A DNA stretch of 20,562 nucleotides, from assembly GCA_035525375.1 (NCBI GenBank), contig DATLEI010000107.1, forward strand, positions 1-20,562. Reading direction: 5' to 3'. The DNA is from JALZBN01 sp035525375. GTDB lineage: Bacteria > Actinomycetota > Acidimicrobiia > Acidimicrobiales > AC-14. Below are positions 6,474 to 12,861 of the stretch, in pieces. Position 1 is the stretch's first letter; each line of letters opens with the position of its first letter. Below the pieces are notes generated by a model. That model was given only the letters and a program-made list of their open reading frames with translations. It searched no databases and was not told the origin of the DNA. The position numbers were made by a program, and so were the translations under genes.

Positions 6474-7727
6474 TTACGCCACCAGTCGAACGCGCAGTTC
6501 CTTGAGCCCCCGAATGACGAAGTGGTCTCGGTACTCCGGCACCTCGGTTGCGAGCTCCATACTGGGGAAGCGCCGGACCAACGTCCCTATTGCTGCTCTG
6601 GCTTCGTGTCGTGCCAACGCCGCCCCCAAACAGAAGTGGGCGCCGGCCGCGAACGCCAGGTGGCGATTCTCCTTGCGGCTCACGTCTAGGCGGTTGGGCT
6701 CTTCGAACACGCTTGGATCTCGGTTCGCTGCCGCCAACACAACCGCAAGTTGTTCGCCCGCTTTGATCTGCACCCCGCCTACTTCGGCGTCGGTTGTCGC
6801 AATCCTTGCCGTTACGTGAACTGGGCCCTCCCATCGCAGGAGCTCTTCGATTGCCGTCCGGTCGAGTGACGGGTCGGCGCGCCACCTGGCCAGCTGATCG
6901 GGGTGCTGGAGTAGCGCCAACACACCATTGCCGACGAGGTTCATGGTTGTCTCGAATCCGGCCAGCAGCAGGAGCGTCGAGGTGGTGAGCAGCTCCTCGT
7001 GGGTGAGGCGCAGGCCGCCTTCCTCCGCTGCGATCAGTGCCGTCAGTACGTCGTCGCCCGGGTCGGCGCGCCGCTTCTCGATCAGTTCGGTGAAGTAGGC
7101 CGCCAGCTGCATGGCCGCGGCGAGGCCCTTGGTCTGGTTTTCCGGTTCGAGGTACCCGTCGAGGAGCCTCGATGCGTCTGCCGACCAATCCTTGAACAGC
7201 TCCCGGTCGGTAACAGGTACGCCGAGTAGCTCGCAGATCACGACCGTGGGGAGGGGATAGGCGAGGTCGGCCAGGACGTCCATCTCGCCCTTCTGGGCCA
7301 CAGCGTCGAGTTGCTCGTCGACGATGCTCTGGATGCGCGGCCGCAGTCCTTCGACCACCTTCGGAGTGAACGCCTGGCTCACCAGCGAGCGCAGCCGGGT
7401 GTGATCGGGCGGGTCGAGGAACATCATGAGTCGAGTGCCGACTTGGCGCACGGGGCTGGCCGAGATCTGTGCCTTCGTCTCCTCACCGAGCCACGCCGGG
7501 TTGGTGGAGAACCGCGCGTCACGCAGCACCATGCTGGCGTCGTCATAGCGGACGAGCACCCAATTGCCGTCAGGCGCCCGGTGGACGGGATCGTTCTCGC
7601 GGATCCAGTCATAGAGCGGGTACGGGTCGGCGCGGTACTCAGCCGGAAACGGGTCGGCCATCCTCGAACTTTCGGCTACCGATTCCCCGCTGTCGGCGGC
7701 TCGGGCCGGCGGGGTGGCTGCGTCCAT
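6474..7727 (-). CDS. Cytochrome P450 monooxygenase
   Basis: The 417-residue protein is a soluble bacterial P450 of the CYP105/107-like type. It shows the I-helix AGFETT (residues 256-261), the K-helix EELLR (Glu295, Arg298), an FLDPPDHTRLRSLV block and the haem-ligand motif FAAGAHFCLG with Cys366. The motif has Ala-Ala where FGxG is more usual but keeps the required Phe, Gly, Cys and Gly. It hydroxylates an unknown substrate using electrons from a ferredoxin/reductase that is not encoded here. Two starts are possible: ATG 7725-7727, used here, and ATG 7659-7661 (MADPFPAEY), which removes a 22-residue Ala/Ser-rich leader and has CGAGG just before it. It is the first gene of a leftward operon; the radical SAM gene begins one base after its stop, which suggests the two act on one substrate or pathway. 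Confidence 0.93.
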   Translation of the reverse strand: MDAATPPARAADSGESVAESSRMADPFPAEYRADPYPLYDWIRENDPVHRAPDGNWVLVRYDDASMVLRDARFSTNPAWLGEETKAQISASPVRQVGTRLMMFLDPPDHTRLRSLVSQAFTPKVVEGLRPRIQSIVDEQLDAVAQKGEMDVLADLAYPLPTVVICELLGVPVTDRELFKDWSADASRLLDGYLEPENQTKGLAAAMQLAAYFTELIEKRRADPGDDVLTALIAAEEGGLRLTHEELLTTSTLLLLAGFETTMNLVGNGVLALLQHPDQLARWRADPSLDRTAIEELLRWEGPVHVTARIATTDAEVGGVQIKAGEQLAVVLAAANRDPSVFEEPNRLDVSRKENRHLAFAAGAHFCLGAALARHEARAAIGTLVRRFPSMELATEVPEYRDHFVIRGLKELRVRLVA

Positions 7728-7753
7728 GCCGTCAGTCCACCAGACTCTCGGCC

Positions 7754-9370
7754 ATTAGTGGGAACGGGGTAGATGCGGGTACGCGACGGACGCCGAGGTG
7801 GCGCGCCATTGCGGTCGCGTTCGGTGCTGGCCTGCTACTCGCCGCCAGCCTCCCGCCCTTTGGCTGGTGGCCGCTGGCGATCGTGGGTGCGGGGCTGCTG
7901 GTCAGCGGCCTCCGCGAGCAGCCGCCCCGCTGGCGTTTCGTTTGTGGCCTCGCAGCTGGAGCCGGCCTCTATGGGCCGAGCCTGTGGTGGGTCGTCGACT
8001 TCTCCGTCCCGGGCTACGTCGTGCTCCTCCTCGTGGAGAGCGCAATCATCGCGGCTGCGCTGTTGTTGGTTCCGGACGGGCCGATGGTCGGCCGGATGCT
8101 GGCGTTTCCCGGCGCGCTCGTGCTGGCCGAGATGGTTCGGGGCCACTTCCCCCTCGGTGGCTTGCCCCTGGCGGGCATCGACCTGGGTCAGGCGGCGAGT
8201 CCACTCGCGCCGGCGGCGCGCCTGGGGGGCCACCTACTCCTGGTCGCTCTCGTCGGGCTTGGCGGAGTGGTGGTCGCCCTCCTCGGCGAATTCCTCGTCC
8301 GGCGCGTCGACGTCCGTGTCATCCGGGAGACCGAGCACGCTGACGGTCGATCGGCTTTGCTGCGGATTGAACCTCGGCGCCAGGTGGCTACGGCGGTGGC
8401 GGCCGCCGCGCTTGTCCTTCTTGTCGTGGGGATCGCCGCGCTGGGGGCTAGCGCAGGGAAGGGCGCGCCGGGGCGTCTACTCCGGGTGGCCGCAGTGCAG
8501 GGCGGCGGGCCCCGGGGACTGCGCGCCATCGACGTCGATGCGTCCACCGTCTTCGACGCTCACCTGGAGACGACCGCTCGGCTCAAGCGCCCGGTCGACT
8601 TGGTCGTGTGGCCCGAGAACGTCGTCAATGTGGATGGGCCCCTCGACGGCAGCCGTGAGGACGCGGCCATGAGCGATCTGGCCCGCCGGCTCAACGCCAC
8701 GATCGTGGCCGGGGTCGTCGAGGACGAACCGGGGAACCGCCGCTTTCGTAATGCCGCAGTGGCATGGGCATCCGACGGCTCCCGCGTCGCCCGTTACGAC
8801 AAGGTCCATCGGGTGCCGTTCGGCGAGTACATTCCGGCTCGCTCGCTGGTCAGCCGCCTGGCTGACGTATCCGCTGTACCCCGTGATGCAATTGCCGGAC
8901 GAGGCCCGGGTGTCCTTACCACACCGGTGGGCCCGCTCGGCGTCGTCATCTCCTACGAGGTCTTCTTCTCCGACCGGGCGCGCGCCGCCATCCAGGGCGG
9001 TGGACAGATGCTGCTTGTCCCGACCAACGCGTCGTCGTACCGGAGTAGCCAGGTTCCGGCCCAGGAGTTGGCCGCGGCCCGGCTCCGGGCCCTGGAGACC
9101 GGGCGCGCCGTCGTCCAAGCCGCGCCGACCGGCTTCAGCGCCCTCGTTGACGCCAACGGCCACGTCGCCGAGCACAGCGATCTCGGACCGCCGGCCATCA
9201 TTGAGGGCAGGGTGCGGATGCGGAGCGGCGAGACGCTCGCGACCCGGCTCGGCGAGACGCCACTGGCCTTCGCCGCCATCGTCACTCTCGTCGCCGCCTG
9301 GACGAGCCGAATACTCAACGACCTCCGACCGGGCCGAGCAACGAACTCTGATGCGCGACCGGCGTCGTAG
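7754..9370 (+). CDS. lnt: Apolipoprotein N-acyltransferase-like membrane protein (start unclear)
   Basis: Lnt adds the third acyl chain to lipoproteins. The product has a hydrophobic N-terminal part of about 200 residues with several membrane segments (AFGAGLLLAASLPPFGWWPL is the typical first one), a further segment near residues 215-240, and a carbon-nitrogen hydrolase domain. Two members of the catalytic triad are present: Glu in VVWPENVVN (codon 8615-8617) and Lys in RYDKVHRVPFGEY (8801-8803). The nucleophile position reads VVISYEVFF, with Ser (TCC 8951-8953) instead of Cys. No ATG, GTG or TTG lies in this frame near the expected N-terminus. The coordinate given uses ATT 7754 only as a placeholder that yields a family-sized 538 residues. 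ATG 7773 has a good GGAACGGGG in front but is in another frame; GTG 7883 would lose the first membrane segment. The next gene encodes a lipoprotein, a plausible substrate of the pathway. Confidence 0.8.
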   Translation: MSGNGVDAGTRRTPRWRAIAVAFGAGLLLAASLPPFGWWPLAIVGAGLLVSGLREQPPRWRFVCGLAAGAGLYGPSLWWVVDFSVPGYVVLLLVESAIIAAALLLVPDGPMVGRMLAFPGALVLAEMVRGHFPLGGLPLAGIDLGQAASPLAPAARLGGHLLLVALVGLGGVVVALLGEFLVRRVDVRVIRETEHADGRSALLRIEPRRQVATAVAAAALVLLVVGIAALGASAGKGAPGRLLRVAAVQGGGPRGLRAIDVDASTVFDAHLETTARLKRPVDLVVWPENVVNVDGPLDGSREDAAMSDLARRLNATIVAGVVEDEPGNRRFRNAAVAWASDGSRVARYDKVHRVPFGEYIPARSLVSRLADVSAVPRDAIAGRGPGVLTTPVGPLGVVISYEVFFSDRARAAIQGGGQMLLVPTNASSYRSSQVPAQELAAARLRALETGRAVVQAAPTGFSALVDANGHVAEHSDLGPPAIIEGRVRMRSGETLATRLGETPLAFAAIVTLVAAWTSRILNDLRPGRATNSDARPAS

Positions 9371-9431
9371 ATTGCGGCCAATCAGGCATGATCACGACCC
9401 GAGCCGCGCACGAAACCTGCTCGGAGGTGCG

Positions 9432-9437
9432 TACCTT
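9432..9437 (+). promoter_or_regulatory. -10 box placing a leaderless start at the sugar dehydrogenase gene
   Basis: TACCTT fits TANNNT, and six bases (TCCTGC) separate it from GTG 9444, so the predicted transcription start coincides with the start codon. No ribosome binding site stands at a usable distance; GGAGG at 9423-9427 is too far. This agrees with the lipoprotein signal starting at that GTG. Confidence 0.5.
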
Positions 9438-9443
9438 TCCTGC

Positions 9444-10706
9444 GTGATCCGGCGCGCACTCGTTCTCATCTCGGTCGCCCTCCTCCTGGCTGGCTGCGAC
9501 GGCAGTGGAACCAAGGAGGGCGCGCCGGCGCCGACCGCAGCAGCAGTCCCGACGACGACCCCTTCGGAGCCCGGCGCGAGCACCACCACACCCGCGCCGG
9601 CTCCGAGCCCCGCCGAGCCCGACCTTGCCGGTGCGAGGTTCCGAGTCCAGAAGGTGGCGGCCCTCCAGCAGCCAACGGCGATGGCCGTGCGCGCCGGCGA
9701 CGACGCCGTCTACGTCACCGAGAAGGTCGGACGGGTGCGACGGATCCCGAACGGGCAGACGCCCCAGCCCGGGGCGGTCGATCCCGCGCCGGTGCTCGAC
9801 ATCACCAACGACACGTCGAAGGGCGGCGAGCAGGGGCTCCTTGGCCTCACCTTCTCGCCCGACGGCTCAAAGCTCTACGTCGACTACACCGACACCGAGG
9901 GCGACACCCGGGTGGTCGAGTACGTCTTCAATGACGGCAGGGCCGATCCGGCCACGCGCCGGGAACTGCTCTTCGTCGACCAGCCGTACGCCAACCACAA
10001 CGGGGGCCAGGTCAGTTTCGGCCCTGACGGCAAGCTCTACATCGGTCTCGGAGACGGCGGCGGCCAGAAGGACCCCGAGCGTAGGGGTCAGAACCTCTCC
10101 ACCCTCCTCGCCAAGATCTTGCGTATCGACCCAACGCCGTCGGGCGGTCAGCCCTACACCGTGCCCGCCGACAACCCCTTCGTCGGACGCGCCGGCGCCC
10201 GGCCAGAGACGTGGGTGTGGGGGTTGCGCAATCCGTGGCGGTTCTCGTGGGATCGCCAGACTCAAGACCTCTGGATTGGCGACGTGGGCCAGGACGAGTG
10301 GGAGGAGGTCGACTTCCTACCTGCGGGCCGCGCCGCCGGGGCGAACTTGGGTTGGAGCGACATGGACTCGCGTCATCGTCTCCGCGGCGACAATCCCGAT
10401 GGCGCCTTCCTCCCGATCACCGAGTACAACCACGACGACGGGAACTGCTCGGTCGCCGGGGGTTACGTCTATCGAGGCTCCAAGGTGCCTGCCCTCGCCG
10501 GCGCGTACCTGTATGCCGACACCTGCACCGGCAAACTCTGGGGACTCGTCGAGGGAGACGGCCGAGTCGTCGATCAGCGGGAGCTGCCCCTCAACAGCGA
10601 GGGCGGCAACGGCCACTCCATCGTGTCGTTCGGCGAGGACGCCGCCGGCGAGCTCTACCTGCTCGACCTGAGCAGCGGCATCTACCGCTTCGAACCCGCC
10701 GCCTGA
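9444..10706 (+). CDS. Lipoprotein glucose/sorbosone dehydrogenase-family protein (PQQ-type aldose dehydrogenase)
   Basis: The 420-residue product starts with a lipoprotein signal (basic IRRA, hydrophobic core, lipobox LAGC, Cys18), then a low-complexity Thr/Ala/Pro linker (about 24-60) and a six-bladed beta-propeller of the GSDH family. Supporting blocks are QPTAMAV, VTEKVGRVRRI, GGEQGLLGLTFSPDG, YANHNGGQVSFGPDGKLYIG with the probable active-site His185, GLGDGGGQKDP, GLRNPWRFSWD, IGDVGQDEWEEVDF and NLGWSDM. Cys335 and Cys361 (NCSVAGGYVYRG, ADTCTGKLWG) are placed like the conserved disulfide of the family. Such proteins oxidise aldose sugars outside the membrane with PQQ; some relatives have lost activity, so the substrate is unproven. 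The reading frame continues upstream to an ATG at 9351 inside lnt, but the signal peptide and the -10 box point to GTG 9444. Confidence 0.9.
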   Translation: MIRRALVLISVALLLAGCDGSGTKEGAPAPTAAAVPTTTPSEPGASTTTPAPAPSPAEPDLAGARFRVQKVAALQQPTAMAVRAGDDAVYVTEKVGRVRRIPNGQTPQPGAVDPAPVLDITNDTSKGGEQGLLGLTFSPDGSKLYVDYTDTEGDTRVVEYVFNDGRADPATRRELLFVDQPYANHNGGQVSFGPDGKLYIGLGDGGGQKDPERRGQNLSTLLAKILRIDPTPSGGQPYTVPADNPFVGRAGARPETWVWGLRNPWRFSWDRQTQDLWIGDVGQDEWEEVDFLPAGRAAGANLGWSDMDSRHRLRGDNPDGAFLPITEYNHDDGNCSVAGGYVYRGSKVPALAGAYLYADTCTGKLWGLVEGDGRVVDQRELPLNSEGGNGHSIVSFGEDAAGELYLLDLSSGIYRFEPAA

Positions 10707-10734
10707 CCCCGGCACTTTGGGAACTCTGGAGCTT

Positions 10735-10755
10735 TCGCCCGCTCTGAGCGGGCGA
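10735..10755. terminator. Hairpin between convergent genes, possible bidirectional terminator
   Basis: TCGCCCGC and GCGGGCGA form an eight-base-pair stem around a TCTGA loop, and the symmetry extends two bases further into the loop. It sits between the stop of the sugar dehydrogenase gene (10706) and that of the leftward acetyltransferase gene (10772). There is no T-run on either side, so it would be a tract-less terminator of the kind common in high-GC actinobacteria. Confidence 0.5.
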
Positions 10756-10771
10756 GGAGTCCAAACCTCGG

Positions 10772-11215
10772 TCAAGCGGGATCCGGAGAGGTCCAGCGGT
10801 AGACGTTGGTTTCCCGTTGTTCGAAGCCGAGCCGCTTGTACAGGCGGTTGGCGGCTTCCCTCGAAGGCCGTGAGGTGAGATCCACGGTTCGCGCGCCGGC
10901 AGCGTCGGCGCGCCGGAGAGCCTCCCGACCCAAGGCCTCACCGACGCCCTGTCCCCGAACGGATTCGTCGACGACGACGTCCTCGATCCACGCCCGCACA
11001 CCGGTTGGGATGCGGAACAGCACGAGGGTCAGGCTCCCGACGACCACCCCTGCGTCATCGCGCGCCACTAGCAGAACGCTGGTCGGCGATTCCACGATCT
11101 CAGCCGCCTCGACTTCCGTGGGCACCGGAGACGACTGGGAGAGCTGCGGCACAAGACGGTCGAACGCCTCCATCAACTCGGGCGTGACCGAGGTTGCTTC
11201 CTCGACCGAGACCAA
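10772..11215 (-). CDS. GNAT-family N-acetyltransferase
   Basis: The 147-residue protein has a single GNAT fold: VLLVARDDAGVVVGSLTLVLF (beta strands), IEDVVVDESVRGQGVGEALGR with the acetyl-CoA pyrophosphate loop RGQGVG (residues 87-92), and the C-terminal block SREAANRLYKRLGFE typical of small-molecule and protein acetyltransferases. The acceptor is unknown. Its TTG start (11213-11215) lies one base after the stop of the citrate synthase gene (TGA-G-TTG) and lacks a ribosome binding site, so translation is probably coupled. An ATG 14 codons inside is the alternative start but would cut the first helix. Sitting in a two-gene operon with citrate synthase, it could modify that enzyme or merely share its acetyl-CoA context; this is speculation. 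Confidence 0.85.
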   Translation of the reverse strand: MVSVEEATSVTPELMEAFDRLVPQLSQSSPVPTEVEAAEIVESPTSVLLVARDDAGVVVGSLTLVLFRIPTGVRAWIEDVVVDESVRGQGVGEALGREALRRADAAGARTVDLTSRPSREAANRLYKRLGFEQRETNVYRWTSPDPA

Positions 11216-11216
11216 C

Positions 11217-12764
11217 TCAGTCGGGGTCGGGCACCGGCTGGGGCGGCGGCGGCCCCTCGTAGTGAGCGCTCGGCCGAATGAGGCGGTTGTCGCCGGCCTG
11301 CTCGAGAATGTGCGAGGTCCAGCCGATCACCCGGCTCGACGTGAACGTGGGCGTGAACAGCGTGCGGGGGATGCCACACTCGTCCATAACCACGCCGGCG
11401 TAGAACTCGACGTTGGCGTAGAGCTGGCGGCCGGGCTTGAGCTCGGCCAGCACGGCCACCACCGTCTTCTCCACCTGCTTGGCGAAGTCGACTTTGTCGC
11501 CGCCGATACGCTCAGCCACGCCCCGCAGCATCACTGAGCGAGGATCGTCGGTCTTGTAGATGCGGTGGCCGAAACCCATGATCTTCTGCCCGCCGTTGAC
11601 CTGGTCACGGATCCACTTGTCGGCCCGGTCGGGCGTGCCGATGGCGTCGCGCATGTCGAGGGCCCGGCTCGGCGCGCCGCCGTGGAGCGGGCCCGACAGA
11701 GCCCCGATCGCGCCGACGACGGCAGAGCCGAGGTCGGCACCGGTCGACGTGATGACGCGCGCCGTAAACGTTGAGGAGTTGAAGCCGTGGTCGGTCGTGG
11801 AGATCAGGTACTGCTCGACCGCTCGGGCGTGCTCGGGATCAGGCACCTCGCCGGTGAGCATGTAGAGGTAGTTGGCGGCGTACGGCAGCTCGGGGTGAGG
11901 ATCGACGGGGTCGAGCCCTTCGCTCAGCCGGTAGAGCGCCATGATCAGCGTCGGCATCACCGCGCTCGTGCGCATGGCGTTGGCGCGCAGGGTGGCGCGG
12001 TCGATATCCATCCAGGGCTTGAAATCGAGGCTGTACGCCAGCAGTGAGTAGGCGGTGCGCATGGCATCGAGGGGGGTGAAGTGCTCCCCGGCATTGGCGA
12101 TGGCGGGCAGCAGTCCCTTGACCGAGGGTGGGATCTCGCGGAGCGGCCGGATCTCCTCGATGAACGCTTTGCGCTCCGCAGCGGTGGGCAGGTTGCCCTC
12201 GTAGAGCAGATGCCACACGTCCTCGAGTGAACGCTTCTCCGCCAACTCCACGGCGTTGTACTGGCGGTAGTGGTAAAAGCCTTCCTGGCCCCGCACGTCA
12301 CCAACTGCGGTCTCGGCGACCACGACCCCTTCAAGGCCCCGCTTGGCCTCGGGAATGCCCGGGTCTTCGATCTTCATGACCGGGCCGAGCTTGAGCATGT
12401 CTCGCATGGAGACGATACCCACGAGACGATCATCGTCGACGACTGGGAAGTGGCGGTAGCCGTGCTTGGTCAGGCTGATGAAGGCGGCATTGACCTCATC
12501 GTCTGGCTTGACCGTGTCGGGATCCGGCGTCATCCACTCCGACACCTTGGCCGCAGCCAGGTCGACGCCGGCCGAGCTGACCCGAACCAGGTCTCGCTCC
12601 GTGAGGATCCCGACGGCGCGTTCACCGTCGACAACCACTACCGATCCAATTCCTCGCTCGAGCATGCGTCCGCACGCCGCCGAGACGGTGTCGGAACCGG
12701 ACACCGTCAAGACGTCCTTCGTCATCATGTCTGCGACCGTGCGTACCTTGGCTCCGTCAGCCAC
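11217..12764 (-). CDS. Citrate synthase fused to an N-terminal CBS-domain pair
   Basis: The 515-residue protein joins two CBS domains (about 8-64, VADMMTKDVLTV to GILTERDLV; about 72-128, VSEWMTPDPDTV to GIVSMRDML) to a complete short-type citrate synthase (about 140-505). The synthase condenses oxaloacetate and acetyl-CoA, or propionyl-CoA in methylcitrate synthases. Its motifs are GLEGVVVAETAVGDV, TTDHGFNSSTFTARV with His326, GALSGPLHGGAP with His361, GFGHRIYK, and YANVEFYAGVV, where Glu453 occupies the position of the usual catalytic Asp. The end TPTFTSSRVIGWTSHILEQ plus RPSAHYEGP is typical of the actinobacterial branch. CBS pairs usually bind adenine nucleotides, so energy-state control of the enzyme is a reasonable inference. 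GTG 12762-12764 is preceded by GGAAGGAA at a good distance. The acetyltransferase gene follows after one base. Confidence 0.92.
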   Translation of the reverse strand: MADGAKVRTVADMMTKDVLTVSGSDTVSAACGRMLERGIGSVVVVDGERAVGILTERDLVRVSSAGVDLAAAKVSEWMTPDPDTVKPDDEVNAAFISLTKHGYRHFPVVDDDRLVGIVSMRDMLKLGPVMKIEDPGIPEAKRGLEGVVVAETAVGDVRGQEGFYHYRQYNAVELAEKRSLEDVWHLLYEGNLPTAAERKAFIEEIRPLREIPPSVKGLLPAIANAGEHFTPLDAMRTAYSLLAYSLDFKPWMDIDRATLRANAMRTSAVMPTLIMALYRLSEGLDPVDPHPELPYAANYLYMLTGEVPDPEHARAVEQYLISTTDHGFNSSTFTARVITSTGADLGSAVVGAIGALSGPLHGGAPSRALDMRDAIGTPDRADKWIRDQVNGGQKIMGFGHRIYKTDDPRSVMLRGVAERIGGDKVDFAKQVEKTVVAVLAELKPGRQLYANVEFYAGVVMDECGIPRTLFTPTFTSSRVIGWTSHILEQAGDNRLIRPSAHYEGPPPPQPVPDPD

Positions 12765-12825
12765 CCGTGTGTTCCTTCCGGTCGACGTGAATTCTTTGGA
12801 CGGCCCTGATTCGGGCTGCGGCGCG

Positions 12826-12831
12826 AGTATA
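12826..12831 (-). promoter_or_regulatory. Probable -10 box of the citrate synthase operon
   Basis: TATACT on the minus strand is a close match to the consensus -10. It would start a leader of about 55 bases containing GGAAGGAA (12773-12780) before GTG 12764. It lies in the 97-bp gap after the MFS gene, whose transcription runs toward it. No clear -35 is visible. Confidence 0.45.
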
Positions 12832-12861
12832 CGGGGCGGCTGGAATCGCTCCCCCCGTGCG

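Noticed and set aside
5309..6505. 398-codon open frame on the plus strand opposite the radical SAM gene
   Set aside because: It is antisense to the cluster motif and core of a well-conserved enzyme, and its own translation shows no family features.
7469..7753. In-frame ATG at 7469 as start of the lnt-like protein
   Set aside because: It would add about 95 Arg/Ser/Pro-rich residues antisense to the conserved N-terminus of the P450; the extra sequence looks like reverse-strand reading of a real gene.
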